In this document: positions 34,919 to 43,935 of the stretch, in pieces
Layout: each line of letters opens with the position of its first letter
Numbering within the stretch: the stretch's first letter is position 1
Source: JBBATK01 sp039810585
GTDB lineage: Bacteria; Bacteroidota; Ignavibacteria; Kapaibacteriales; NICIL-2
Direction of reading: 5' to 3'
Assembly: GCA_039810585.1 (NCBI GenBank)
Contig: JBDHXF010000001.1
Location: 1-64,000 of the forward strand
DNA: 64,000 nt
Translations under genes and position numbers: made by a program
Notes under the pieces: model-generated
What the model was told of the DNA's origin: nothing
Seen by the model: the letters and a program-made list of their open reading frames with translations, nothing else
Databases searched by the model: none

Positions 34919-37291
34919 ATGGATCCCAATCGCCCTAAAAAACTGTCAGTCTGCATGATCGTCCGCAACGAACAAGCCATGCTTCCAGGCTGCCTCGAAA
35001 GTATCCGAGCCTGCGCCGAAGAAATTATCGTTGTCGATACCGGATCAACGGATCGCTCGATGGACATCGCTCGTCAGTACGGTGCCGTGGTGCTTGAGCA
35101 GGCATGGGCCAACGACTTTTCCTCCGCCCGCAATGCTGCACTCTCGCAAGCCAGTGGTGAATGGATCCTCAGTCTCGACGCCGACGAGCGCATCCTTAAT
35201 CCCGAAGAACTCCGCTGGGTGGTGGAGCACGCCGCTGCCGATATGCATGGTTTTTTGGTGAACCTGACGTCCGTCGCCGATAAAAACGGCACGCAGTCAC
35301 GCTACGTGTCGCAACTCCTACGACTCTTCCGCAACGATCCGCGCATTTGCTTTAGCGGTCGTATTCATGAGCAAATCATCGAGTGTTTTGAACCCAACGG
35401 CCTGCGCTACTTGCCGTCATCCATCGAAGTGGAACACCTTGGATACAACCTTGGTGCCGACGCCATGCAACGCAAACAACAGCGGAATATGTCGTTACTT
35501 GATACCGCCCTCCGCGACGATCCGCACGATGCCTACATGCTGCAGCAGCGCGCCAAGACGTCCCTCGCCCTCGGCAACATCGCCGACGCCGAGCGAGACA
35601 CGGTGGAAGCATTGCGATGGGCCAAATCCAAAGGCGTGGTACGACCCCAAGCCTTGAACTACGGTGGCGTCATCGCCTTTCAACTACAGAACTACGATTT
35701 GGCCATTGCTCGTGCCGAAGAATCTCTGCGCATCGTCCCGCATCAGGCCTTCGCCTATTTCGTGCTGGGCGAGTGTTACACGGCAAAGCAAGACTACGCC
35801 ATGGCACTCGAGTGCTATCAGGAAATGTTGAATGCCATCGAAAAGAACGATATCACCGCCCGCGTCATCGGCGCCTACGAAATTCAACCTTCACAGCTTC
35901 GCTTCCTGATTGGACGCAGCGCACTCGCATGCGGCAGACAGGAACTTGCCATGAGCGCTTTCCGGGAGGGGATGGCCATCGACCCTAAGACCGTGAATTG
36001 TCGAATTGGCCTTGCCAACTGCGAACTCAACCTCAGTCACTTCAGTGCGGCACGCCGATTGCTCCTCGACGCACAGGCATTGGAACCAACACACAAAGAT
36101 ATTCCCGCGTTCCTGCGTCGTATTGACGAGGTGGAAGCGCAACGGACAATGACCACTCAACAACTCTCCTCGACCACCATGGACGCGTCCTCAGAATCTG
36201 TCACCGTGTCAGCCTCAACGCAACAAGCGAGTCACTCGCGTAAGCCCCTGATCTCCCTCTGCATGATCGTCAAAAACGAGCAGCATTGTCTGCGAGAGTG
36301 TCTGGAATCGGTGAAGGATGTGGTGGACGAGATGGTGATTGTCGACACCGGATCCACGGATAAAACCGTTGATATTGCCAAGGAGTTCGGTGCCACAATA
36401 GGAAACTTTAACTGGATTGGTGACTTCGCCAAAGCTCGCAATGCTTCGCTGCAGTTATGTCAGGGTGAGTGGATTTTATACATGGACGCCGACGAACGTC
36501 TCACACCGGAATCCGCAGCCATGCTGCGTTCCATGCTGCTGCAAACACCGGCCGAAGTGGGCGCGTTCATTTGCACCATTATCAGTCCGCACCGTCAGGC
36601 AGATGCCGAAAGCGAAATCCATCGAGGCGGTTATCCTCGTCTGTTCCGCAACTATGGTTATCCCAAAGTAGAGTTCCGCGGACGTGTGCACGAGCAAATC
36701 ACGCCCTCGCTCATCGAGTGCGGCGCACACATTGTAAACTCATCGTTGGTGATTCAGCACACCGGCTACGACATCGATCGCGATCGTATGCAGGAAAAGG
36801 TTCGTCGCAACTATGAACTGCTCATCAAACACGTACAGGAAGAACCGCTGAATGCCTATGCATGGTTCCAGCTGGGTCAGACTTTGGGTCGCATGAACGT
36901 GCCCGAAAACTCCGAGCAAGCCCTCAAGTTCGCCCTCGAGCTCGGCACCCTGTCAACCCCCGTTGCGGCATCCGCCGCTTCAACCCTTGCTCACCTCTAC
37001 GGCACACAACAACGCTATGAGGAAGCACTGAAGTGGTGCGACTATTCGCTGGCCAAGGTCCCGCACCAAATCATGGCCATGCACTACAAAGCATATGCGC
37101 TCATGTATCTGTATCGCTTGGATGAGGCAGAAAAACTCTTCTTCGAAGTGCTCGAACTCATCGAAAACAAACACCTCTCACCCGAAGCCGGATACGACGT
37201 GGACCTCAAACCGGCCGTCGTTCAACAAGGTTTGGCCAAACTACAACACATGCGCAGTCAACCCCGACCGGCGTATTTGATGCAGGAGTGA
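34919..37291 (+). CDS. Tandem GT2-TPR-GT2-TPR glycosyltransferase
   Basis: About 790 residues (start ATG 34919, or GTG 34910). Two copies of a GT-A glycosyltransferase 2 domain are visible. The first starts at residue 8 (LSVCMIVRNEQAMLPGCLESI, with DTGSTDRS and the metal-binding LDADER). The second starts near residue 440 (ISLCMIVKNEQHCLRECLESV, DTGSTDKT, MDADER). Each is followed by a TPR stretch (about 190-420 and 640-790). Both active-site sets look intact. Such SPBc2/SunS-like GT2-TPR proteins usually occur with one catalytic domain; duplication could allow processive or two-step glycosylation. Acceptor unknown. Confidence 0.85.
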   Translation: MDPNRPKKLSVCMIVRNEQAMLPGCLESIRACAEEIIVVDTGSTDRSMDIARQYGAVVLEQAWANDFSSARNAALSQASGEWILSLDADERILNPEELRWVVEHAAADMHGFLVNLTSVADKNGTQSRYVSQLLRLFRNDPRICFSGRIHEQIIECFEPNGLRYLPSSIEVEHLGYNLGADAMQRKQQRNMSLLDTALRDDPHDAYMLQQRAKTSLALGNIADAERDTVEALRWAKSKGVVRPQALNYGGVIAFQLQNYDLAIARAEESLRIVPHQAFAYFVLGECYTAKQDYAMALECYQEMLNAIEKNDITARVIGAYEIQPSQLRFLIGRSALACGRQELAMSAFREGMAIDPKTVNCRIGLANCELNLSHFSAARRLLLDAQALEPTHKDIPAFLRRIDEVEAQRTMTTQQLSSTTMDASSESVTVSASTQQASHSRKPLISLCMIVKNEQHCLRECLESVKDVVDEMVIVDTGSTDKTVDIAKEFGATIGNFNWIGDFAKARNASLQLCQGEWILYMDADERLTPESAAMLRSMLLQTPAEVGAFICTIISPHRQADAESEIHRGGYPRLFRNYGYPKVEFRGRVHEQITPSLIECGAHIVNSSLVIQHTGYDIDRDRMQEKVRRNYELLIKHVQEEPLNAYAWFQLGQTLGRMNVPENSEQALKFALELGTLSTPVAASAASTLAHLYGTQQRYEEALKWCDYSLAKVPHQIMAMHYKAYALMYLYRLDEAEKLFFEVLELIENKHLSPEAGYDVDLKPAVVQQGLAKLQHMRSQPRPAYLMQE

Positions 37292-37346
37292 GGAAATAGA
37301 AGCGACTACTCAACCGCACGTTATTGTCGTCTCACACATCTCACAC

Positions 37347-37372
37347 TTCGTGTGCCCGACAGGGCGCACGAA
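37347..37372. repeat. Palindromic intergenic element (TTCGTG family)
   Basis: TTCGTGTGCCC (37347-37357) pairs with GGGCGCACGAA (37362-37372) around GACA, with one T-G pair. It lies 56 nt after the glycosyltransferase stop and a second, terminator-like hairpin follows at once. Confidence 0.7.
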
Positions 37373-37377
37373 TAAAA

Positions 37378-37404
37378 AAGGCCATCTCGAGTGGAGATAG
37401 CCTT
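37378..37404. terminator. Bidirectional terminator between the GT2-TPR gene and serS
   Basis: AAGGC-C-ATCTC pairs with GAGAT-A-GCCTT around GAGTG, with one C-A mismatch. TTTT lies just downstream on the plus strand and AAAAAA just before it, giving U-tracts in both directions for the two convergent genes. Confidence 0.85.
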
Positions 37405-37428
37405 GGTTTTCGACGTTCAATCTTCGAT

Positions 37429-38691
37429 TTACTTTATCTCATCGCAACGCATGTAGGGTCGCAGTGCCTCCGGAATGCGAATGGTGCCTTCCGGTGTTTG
37501 GTGGTGTTCGAGCATGGCCACCATGATGCGTGAGGTAGCGAGACCACTTCCGTTCAAGGTGTGCACATGTTCGAGTTTGCCTTGAGCGGTGCGGTAGCGG
37601 ATATTGGCGCGACGCGCCTGGAAGTTTTCGAAGTTGGAGCAACTGGACACTTCAAGATATTTCTGTTCGGCGGGTGACCACACTTCTAAATCGTAGGTCT
37701 TAGCCGAATTAAAGCTGGTGTCGCCGCTGCAGAGTAAAATGACGCGATACGGTAGTTCCAATGCGCGGAGCAGATCCTCAACGTCGTTGACAAGCAGTTC
37801 CAATTCGTTGTAGGAATTGTCGGGGTGACAAAACTTCACCAACTCCACTTTGTTGAATTGATGTACCCGCAGGAAACCGCGGGTATCCTTGCCGTAGCTG
37901 CCGGCTTCGCGACGGAAGCAGGCGCTGTATCCGCAGAACTTTATGGGCAGGTCTGCTTCGCTGAGCACGTCGTCACGATAGAAGTTGGTGAGCGGGACTT
38001 CTGCCGTTGGAATGAGATACAAGTCATCGTCAGCGCAGCGGTACATATCCTCTTCGAGCTTCGGGATTTGTCCGGTGCCCACCATCGATGCCCGATTCAC
38101 CGCGAAGGGTGGCATCATTTCTCGGTAGCCATGCTTTTCAATGTGCATGTCCAGAAACAAGTTGATCATCGCACGCTCAAGCGTTGCGCCTTTGCCGGTG
38201 TAGAAGCCGAAGCCGCTGCCGCTGACTTTGGCGCCGCGCTCGAAATCTAAAAGACCGAGCTTCTTGGCAATGTCGACGTGGTTAAGACGGTAGTCCGCCG
38301 GAATTTTCTCCACCGTCGAACGTATCTCCACATTCTGCGAGGCGTCTCTACCTACCGGCACATCGGCATGAAGCATGTTGGGAATGTAGAGCTGGATAGC
38401 CAACATCTGCTCGTCTAACTCTCGGATGCGTTCGTCGTTAGCCTTGATGGCATCGCCGACCAGACGCATTTCTTCAATCATAGCCGTAGCGTCTTCCTTG
38501 GCTTTTTTGAGACGGGCAATTTCCTCGCTCGTTACGTTCCGCTTGTTTTTGAGTTGATCGGTATCGGACACCAATCGGCGACGCTCCGTATCGAGTTCAA
38601 GCAGGTCCTGAACCTTGGCTTTTTCGTTCTTGTTGGTGGTGTTGGCTATAACCGCATCCGCATTCTCGCGGATGAACTTGAGCTCGAGCAT
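37429..38691 (-). CDS. serS: Seryl-tRNA synthetase
   Basis: 420 residues from MLELKFIREN (ATG 38691), the standard start; an upstream in-frame start at 38727 falls on the predicted promoter. The N-terminal coiled-coil arm spans about residues 25-110. Class II motif 2 (FRREAGSYGKDTRGFLRVHQF) and motif 3 (GSGLATSRIMVAMLE) are complete. Charges tRNA-Ser and tRNA-Sec with serine in the cytoplasm. Confidence 0.96.
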   Translation of the reverse strand: MLELKFIRENADAVIANTTNKNEKAKVQDLLELDTERRRLVSDTDQLKNKRNVTSEEIARLKKAKEDATAMIEEMRLVGDAIKANDERIRELDEQMLAIQLYIPNMLHADVPVGRDASQNVEIRSTVEKIPADYRLNHVDIAKKLGLLDFERGAKVSGSGFGFYTGKGATLERAMINLFLDMHIEKHGYREMMPPFAVNRASMVGTGQIPKLEEDMYRCADDDLYLIPTAEVPLTNFYRDDVLSEADLPIKFCGYSACFRREAGSYGKDTRGFLRVHQFNKVELVKFCHPDNSYNELELLVNDVEDLLRALELPYRVILLCSGDTSFNSAKTYDLEVWSPAEQKYLEVSSCSNFENFQARRANIRYRTAQGKLEHVHTLNGSGLATSRIMVAMLEHHQTPEGTIRIPEALRPYMRCDEIK

Positions 38692-38726
38692 GGTGTGGCG
38701 ACGAAGGGTTGTGACACAATAATCCA

Positions 38727-38734
38727 CAAAAATA
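38727..38734 (-). promoter_or_regulatory. Candidate -7 element of serS
   Basis: TATTTTTG on the minus strand ends 35 nt before the serS ATG at 38691, and overlaps the alternative upstream start, arguing against that start. Confidence 0.4.
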
Positions 38735-38855
38735 CACAGCTCTGGCCGAGCAGGACACCTCGGCTAGCGTTGCAATGAACGGCAGGTTAGGGTCGCGAAC
38801 AAGTCGTTCGCCATTGGCAAAACGGCGTTTCTAGGTCTACGGACCGAGCGCGTGC

Positions 38856-39083
38856 TTAATGGAGGAGATGCATCCAAGCGGTAGCAATGCAGGCGGCGCC
38901 GGCTATAAGACAGCTAAGACCCAGGTATAAACTGCGTTGCATGCTCCGTTCAGCAACATTGGGTTGCAGGGCGGTTGGGATGGTCATAGCAACGACGAAG
39001 CCCTGTGCGGTCGAGCGCACATAGCCAGAGGTTCTGTTGAGTGCCGAGAGAATTTGAGGACGGAATGGCAAGATGAGCTTCAT
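38856..39083 (-). CDS. Small membrane protein of unknown function
   Basis: 75 residues from ATG 39083, supported by AAAGGA eight nt upstream; the frame is open further upstream to 39254 but without such a site. It has an amphipathic N-terminal half and one C-terminal membrane helix (SLYLGLSCLIAGAACIATAW). No family recognised. It is divergent from lnt. The ribosome site and helix support a real gene, but short length keeps confidence modest. Confidence 0.5.
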   Translation of the reverse strand: MKLILPFRPQILSALNRTSGYVRSTAQGFVVAMTIPTALQPNVAERSMQRSLYLGLSCLIAGAACIATAWMHLLH

Positions 39084-39239
39084 GGCGAAATCCTTTCGTT
39101 GAGTTCCTGTCCTCTGTTTATCGGCCATCTTCGCCCGGAATGAAGTGCAGGCTGACAGCATCCCCAAAGCACAGAATGGCCAAATCTGAACTAAAAACGA
39201 ATGAATCTCGGAAGACACCTGAAGCCGCTCGTGCGCTCG

Positions 39240-39247
39240 TATCTTTG
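39240..39247 (+). promoter_or_regulatory. Candidate -7 element of lnt
   Basis: TATCTTTG (TAnnTTTG) ends 27 nt before the lnt ATG. Same octamer as in the prfB promoter. Confidence 0.38.
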
Positions 39248-39274
39248 TTTTCATCCAACTGATAGCCCATCTCT

Positions 39275-40906
39275 ATGCCCATACATCGTCGCTGGCACTA
39301 CCCCATTGTCGCTTTAGCCGGAGCCGCCGGAGGATTTTCCTTTGCCCCGCTGCACCTTGGCTGGCTGGCCTTTGTGTGTTTCGTGCCCCTGATTCTAATC
39401 ATCGAAGCACGAGGCTTTCGGTCCATGCCAACGCGATTGCTCTATACCTTTTTCTTCTGCTTTCACGGAGCGGCTAATTGGTGGGTGATGAGCTGGCAAA
39501 AAGAAACCGATCCTTACCTCATGGCGGCGGGAGCCGGATTGTGGCTGGGACACCCTTTCTTCCTCATGCCGGCATTTTGGGTGTATAGTGCTATGCGACG
39601 TCGCCAAGGCGTTCTTCCCTCACTCGTTGCCCTCTGCCTCTCCTGGACCGCTGTTGAGTGGCTGCATTCGCTGACGGATTTGTCGTACCCTTGGCTTGCT
39701 TTGGGTTACACCCAGGTCTACAACGGCGCGCTCGCCCAGATTGCCGACATTGGCGGCGTGTGGTTTGTGAGCCTGTTCATTCTCAGCATCAACGCCATCC
39801 TTGCCCATTACGCGCTCGAACGTGGCTCGGTATGGAAGCACTTCGCATGGGCTGTGGGAATCATCTTCGTCGTGAGTTTCTACGGCGTCTGGAAGCAAAG
39901 CGAGTACAGCACCAACGAACGAACGCAGACACGTCGTTTCGACGTGGGCCTGGTACAACCAAGCATCGATCCCTGGGATAAATGGCAGGGTAGCGTAGAC
40001 GCAGAAATTGCATTACACATGCGTCTGCAGGATTCGCTCAACGCGGTGCGCCATTGCGCGCTCAACGTGTGGAGCGAGACCGCCATTCCCTATGCACTCA
40101 CCCTGCCTCAGAACGCAGGACTCTTACACCGATTGCGTCAGTGGGTGGACAGTTCGCACACTTCTCTGCTCACCGGATATGCAGACTACGTGCTCTATCC
40201 CAAGGGCACGGCGCCTTTCAACGCGCAGCCTTATCCGCGCGACCCTATGCTCATGATGCGCATTTTCAACTCGGCCGGCATTCTCAATCCGGGCGCAAGC
40301 GATATACCGACGCACCACAAGTCACGTCTGACGCCGTTTGGCGAGTACATGCCCTTTAGTGACGATGTGCCCGCGATTCAGTCATGGCTCAAATGGGGCG
40401 TGGGTATTTCCGGATGGAGTCGTGGCGAAGGCGCCAATGCACTGCCTCTGGTGGTGGATGGCGACACGGCAGCGCTCATCGGTCCGGTGATTTGCATCGA
40501 GTCCATTTATCCCAACTACGTCTCGGATTACATCCGTCAGGGCGCAAACCTCTTGGCAGTGATTACCAACGATGCCTGGTATGACGGTACTTTTGGTCCC
40601 GAGCAACACTACTGCATTGCTCGTCTGCGCGCCATCGAAACACGCACGCCCGTTATTCGCTGTGGTAATAGTGGTATCAGCGGCTATATCAATGCCGCGG
40701 GAGAATCGGTGTACCAAGCGCCCGCTCGTACGTGTCGCTCCATCGCGGTCAGCGTGCCCTGGCGCGGGGCGCAAGCCAGCGAGCAAAGTCTGTATGTACG
40801 CTTCGGCGATTGGCTGCCAAAACTCTGCACACTGTTTTTGATGGCGCTCATTGTCTGGATGCGCATGCGACGTCCATTGACGCCCGCGAGCTCGGCACAA
40901 TCGTGA
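39275..40906 (+). CDS. lnt: Apolipoprotein N-acyltransferase
   Basis: 543 residues. About six to seven N-terminal membrane helices (first: PIVALAGAAGGFSFAPL) precede a nitrilase-like periplasmic domain. The catalytic triad is visible: E in WSETAIP (about 267), K in HKSRLTPFGEYMPF (about 348-350), and C407 in VICIESIYP. A final C-terminal helix anchors the domain. Lnt adds the third acyl chain to lipoproteins, needed for Lol sorting, which fits the LolA-like gene 4.6 kb away and the several lipoproteins here. Confidence 0.94.
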   Translation: MPIHRRWHYPIVALAGAAGGFSFAPLHLGWLAFVCFVPLILIIEARGFRSMPTRLLYTFFFCFHGAANWWVMSWQKETDPYLMAAGAGLWLGHPFFLMPAFWVYSAMRRRQGVLPSLVALCLSWTAVEWLHSLTDLSYPWLALGYTQVYNGALAQIADIGGVWFVSLFILSINAILAHYALERGSVWKHFAWAVGIIFVVSFYGVWKQSEYSTNERTQTRRFDVGLVQPSIDPWDKWQGSVDAEIALHMRLQDSLNAVRHCALNVWSETAIPYALTLPQNAGLLHRLRQWVDSSHTSLLTGYADYVLYPKGTAPFNAQPYPRDPMLMMRIFNSAGILNPGASDIPTHHKSRLTPFGEYMPFSDDVPAIQSWLKWGVGISGWSRGEGANALPLVVDGDTAALIGPVICIESIYPNYVSDYIRQGANLLAVITNDAWYDGTFGPEQHYCIARLRAIETRTPVIRCGNSGISGYINAAGESVYQAPARTCRSIAVSVPWRGAQASEQSLYVRFGDWLPKLCTLFLMALIVWMRMRRPLTPASSAQS

Positions 40907-40945
40907 TCGTCATCGCTCGATAAGATATCTGCATAGGATTCTCTG

Positions 40946-40971
40946 TACGTGCGGCCCATGGGCCGCACGTA
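40946..40971. repeat. Perfect 26-bp palindrome (TTCGTG-family element)
   Basis: TACGTGCGGCCCA at 40946-40958 is mirrored exactly by 40959-40971. It lies 39 nt after lnt and 32 nt before the convergent lipoprotein gene stop, so it probably works as a bidirectional terminator without a T-run. Confidence 0.75.
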
Positions 40972-41003
40972 TTACAATCAGTCAGCGAAGAACCAGCCTC
41001 GGC

Positions 41004-41711
41004 TTAGAAGCGCAGACTCACCACGATGGAATGGAAAATCTTTTCTTGCTCCTCGGCATCCGGAGCTTTGTTGGTGGTGATGGGTGTGGGCACGAGTGAG
41101 ACCTCGTAGTAATTCTGCAGCGAGCTCTGCAGCACAACGGAGCGTGCGCGTTGGGCGGTGGAATCGGTTACATTCAGACAAAAATCATAGGCCCCAAACT
41201 GCTTGGTGCCATAGTGTATGGCCTCCATGGCGCTGAGGAGTCGCACACCGCCGGTTGACTTTCGCGAACGTTTATCGAAGGCGGCTCGTGCCAGGCCGAC
41301 TAATCCCTCTTGCTGCACCGCCTGCTTCATCGCGTCGTCGGCACGCAGGGTTTGAATCACCATGCTGAGCGTGTAGTCGGGGTTGACGGCAACAGCAATA
41401 ACGTCGGCCGACATCGTAGCGTTCACATCCACTAAAAACCAACCTTTGGGCATGAAGGCCAACAGATCTCCCGGTTTGGAACGAATGTAATCATCGCTCA
41501 TCGCAATCTCGGGTCGCAACAGGGCAGGGTCTTCTGCAATGACTTTGGGTTTGGTGGGAAAGAGAAAGCAAGACTGCAAGCCTGCAGCCATGCCAAGAAC
41601 TCCGAGCAGAACCAAGAGAACGCAGGGTAGCGACGCCCTGTGAGACTTGCCTCCGACAACGCATGCACCTGAGGATAACCTCACGCTATTTAGCAGCTTT
41701 CTTGTGTGCAT
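41004..41711 (-). CDS. Putative lipoprotein of unknown function
   Basis: About 235 residues from ATG 41711, which overlaps the preceding gene by 26 nt; a GTG at 41684, just beyond that stop, is an alternative start. The hydrophobic stretch PCVLLVLLGVLGMAAGLQSC ends in a lipobox-like LQSC. The mature part has a PsbP/DUF-like beta-alpha pattern (AFMPKGWFLVDVNATMSADVIAVAVNPDYTLSMVIQ is one strand-rich part) and no catalytic motif that I recognise. Probably co-transcribed with the DUF1684 lipoprotein gene. Confidence 0.65.
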   Translation of the reverse strand: MHTRKLLNSVRLSSGACVVGGKSHRASLPCVLLVLLGVLGMAAGLQSCFLFPTKPKVIAEDPALLRPEIAMSDDYIRSKPGDLLAFMPKGWFLVDVNATMSADVIAVAVNPDYTLSMVIQTLRADDAMKQAVQQEGLVGLARAAFDKRSRKSTGGVRLLSAMEAIHYGTKQFGAYDFCLNVTDSTAQRARSVVLQSSLQNYYEVSLVPTPITTNKAPDAEEQEKIFHSIVVSLRF

Positions 41712-42357
41712 GGTAGGTTTTTTCTCCTGCATTGATCGCGACCGGCAACACGTTTTCCGGTGGAATGAGCAGACATGAAAAACTATCGTTGTAGGCACAA
41801 TAGGGATTGTAGGCAAGGTTGAAGTCGATGGTACTCTCATCACCCGGATCGTCTACCTCCACGTAGCGCCCGGCATCGTAGCAACTGAGACCCGTGTTTT
41901 TATCCTTGAACGGTATCACTACCGTCTTAGTGTTGCCACTCACATGACGATAGCCCGTGAGGTGATAAATCTTCTCATCTCCCAGCGAAAACGAAAACAC
42001 GCCGGCTTTGACCATGGTTTGCGTGTCACCTTGCGAAGACGGCATGTGCAGGGTATCGGTTGTCGTTGCAGGCTCGAAGCTGGCGATGACAGCGTAGGCT
42101 TCATCGTGAGGGTAGTAGATCAAACCCGTGAATGACTTGCGTTGTTCTTTGGGAAGCGGTGAGGTCGTGTCATACTTAAAATACCGATCCTTCTGCGCTC
42201 TGAATTTGACGATGGCGGTGGCGTTGGACGGCACGTCCTGTAGTTTTTCTTCATCGTCATCTTTGTCACCGCAGGATTGCAAGGTGTTCAGCAGGAGAAG
42301 ACCGCAGCACAGAGCCAATGCCCACAACACAGGTCGACGGATTCCAATAGTGTCCAT
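41686..42357 (-). CDS. DUF1684 lipoprotein
   Basis: 223 residues, preceded by a strong AAAGGAGAG site. Lipoprotein signal with LQSC at residues 26-29. The C-terminal signature of DUF1684 is clear: TIDFNLAYNPYCAYND, SCLLIPPENVLPVAIN, AGEKTY. The conserved Asn/Tyr/Cys-rich core suggests a ligand or metal site, but no activity is established for the family. Overlaps the next lipoprotein gene by 26 nt, implying translational coupling. Confidence 0.85.
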   Translation of the reverse strand: MDTIGIRRPVLWALALCCGLLLLNTLQSCGDKDDDEEKLQDVPSNATAIVKFRAQKDRYFKYDTTSPLPKEQRKSFTGLIYYPHDEAYAVIASFEPATTTDTLHMPSSQGDTQTMVKAGVFSFSLGDEKIYHLTGYRHVSGNTKTVVIPFKDKNTGLSCYDAGRYVEVDDPGDESTIDFNLAYNPYCAYNDSFSCLLIPPENVLPVAINAGEKTYHAHKKAAK

Positions 42358-42472
42358 ACGCTACTCTCCTTTTGTGATCAGTAATCGCTGCGTCCTGTCA
42401 TTGTTGGTGCTGACGTCGCAGGTCCTCCAACACAGCAGTATCGCGAGGCGCAGAATGCTAAGGACGAAAAAC

Positions 42473-43009
42473 CTAGAAGCTATTGCGCCACATCATCGAT
42501 TCAACCGGGATGTTCACCCGGTCGTTATACTTGGCCGAGGCTTTGTTCTTGTACGAGGTGAGAATTTCACCTTCCACAAGAAAGTAAATAAGCTGTCCGA
42601 TCGGCATTCCGGCATACACGCGAACCGGTACCTTGACAGAAATTTCAAGGGTCCAAAAGTTGCAAAAACCCACGTCGCCTTTTCCGGCGGTAGCGTGAAT
42701 GTCGATACCAAGACGTCCCACCGACGACTTGCCCTCCAGAAACGGAACGTGCTCGTGCGTTTCGGTGTACTCCTCGGTCACTCCCAAATACAACTGATCC
42801 GGCATGAGTACAAAACCCTCATCCGGAATCTCAAACAGGCGAATGGTGTTGTGCTTCTTGGCATCCAGCACCTCGTCGTTGTACACCGCCAAGGTGCGAC
42901 CTAAATGCACATCGTAACTGTTAGAACCCAAACAACTACGGTCGAAGGGTTCAATAACGATGCTTTTTTGCTCAATACAGCGCAGAATTTCGTTGTCGGA
43001 GAGAATCAT
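42473..43009 (-). CDS. dcd: dCTP deaminase
   Basis: 178 residues starting MILSDNEILRCIEQ (ATG 43009); the ORF extends to 43042 but the family starts here. Signature motifs: SNSYDVHLGRTLAVY, EGKSSVGRLGI, HATAGKGDVGF. The enzyme deaminates dCTP to dUTP for dTMP synthesis (or directly to dUMP in bifunctional forms; not separable here). Monocistronic by context. Confidence 0.93.
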   Translation of the reverse strand: MILSDNEILRCIEQKSIVIEPFDRSCLGSNSYDVHLGRTLAVYNDEVLDAKKHNTIRLFEIPDEGFVLMPDQLYLGVTEEYTETHEHVPFLEGKSSVGRLGIDIHATAGKGDVGFCNFWTLEISVKVPVRVYAGMPIGQLIYFLVEGEILTSYKNKASAKYNDRVNIPVESMMWRNSF

Positions 43010-43039
43010 GGAAGCCACTGATGGAAAACGATCGGATTG

Positions 43040-43047
43040 CAAAGATA
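43040..43047 (-). promoter_or_regulatory. Candidate -7 element of dcd
   Basis: TATCTTTG on the minus strand ends 30 nt before the dcd ATG at 43009. Same octamer as the prfB and lnt elements. Confidence 0.4.
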
Positions 43048-43259
43048 GGACTTGCGCTGAGCTCCACCTATTGGAAAGACAGTGAACAATGCTTCAAGGG
43101 TTCATTGAGATGAATGATACAAACGACCCTTCATATCACCTCCAGCACTGCAATTCGAGTCGAAATTGAGACTATACCTCTGCTACTCTTGAGAATAAAC
43201 ATACTTGGTGCTAACCGCATGTAATACGAGTACTTACGGGGCGAGCTATAGTCGTCGCA

Positions 43260-43703
43260 CTAAAAAGCGAGTGTAGCAATCTTGTTAACACCATTGTATA
43301 CCAATAAACAATCGCCAAGGATGTCTCGACCAATGAGCATATCAATGTTTTGATTGCTCAATATCGAACTCATCACACTGTGCACTTGAAACGTTCTCGC
43401 CATGGAAGAATGTGGTATAACAATCTTTACGTCAAATATGTCCACCTTCATCGGCGTATGTCCGGTGGATGGAGTGAGCATATAATCCCAACTTACAGGG
43501 GTCAATCCAAGTTGAGAACTAATTCTCGGATCTAGGCAGGTTCCAGATGCTCCCGTGTCAATCAGTGCTCGGATGGATATATCTGCTGGTACAAATCGAT
43601 TGGCCCTCAGTAACGCTGATTTGTGAGGCATACTCACTCCAACTGTAACCTGAATAAGAGGACTGAAGTCCGGTGCCTGAAGAGGAATGCTAAAGATCGG
43701 CAT
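43260..43703 (-). CDS. Retropepsin-like aspartic protease domain protein
   Basis: 147 residues, single domain, no signal peptide. The active-site motif ALIDTGASGTCLD (DTGAS at 49-53) and the second conserved segment MLIGRDILGD near residues 121-130 match the retroviral-protease-like fold, which acts as a homodimer. Its start overlaps the preceding small gene by 14 nt, so the two are translationally coupled. Cytoplasmic retropepsin-like proteins of this size are scattered in bacteria; the substrate is unknown, and the neighbour is an obvious candidate partner. Confidence 0.8.
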   Translation of the reverse strand: MPIFSIPLQAPDFSPLIQVTVGVSMPHKSALLRANRFVPADISIRALIDTGASGTCLDPRISSQLGLTPVSWDYMLTPSTGHTPMKVDIFDVKIVIPHSSMARTFQVHSVMSSILSNQNIDMLIGRDILGDCLLVYNGVNKIATLAF

Positions 43704-43935
43704 GTACCGGCTGAGTAAGTCGTGTTATAAAATGCACGGATGGCGAATTGGTGATTCTCTTCACTAAAAATGGCTCTAAACCGTACTTCTCGTAGCCAGT
43801 TTGAACGGCATCATCAAATGTCTCATACACATCAACATTTTCACCGTGAATCAACGCGAATTTCCCCGAATTTTCTGCGATAAGGGACTCGATAATTTCA
43901 TCGAATTTGGCGTTTTCTTTTTCTAAGTGAGCCAT
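43690..43935 (-). CDS. Small protein paired with the retropepsin-like protease
   Basis: 81 residues from MAHLEKENAKF (ATG 43935). Acidic N-terminal helix (FDEIIESLIAEN), then GKFALIHGENVDVYETFDDAVQTGYEKYG, a compact alpha/beta pattern resembling DUF5678-type small proteins. No signal or membrane helix. Its stop lies inside the protease gene. I cannot assign a function; being substrate, inhibitor or adaptor of the protease is speculation based on coupling. Confidence 0.72.
   Translation of the reverse strand: MAHLEKENAKFDEIIESLIAENSGKFALIHGENVDVYETFDDAVQTGYEKYGLEPFLVKRITNSPSVHFITRLTQPVHADL

Noticed and set aside
43260..43935. Retropepsin/small-protein pair as a toxin-antitoxin system
   Set aside because: Size and coupling fit, but neither protein shows a known toxin fold or DNA-binding domain, so the label would be guesswork.
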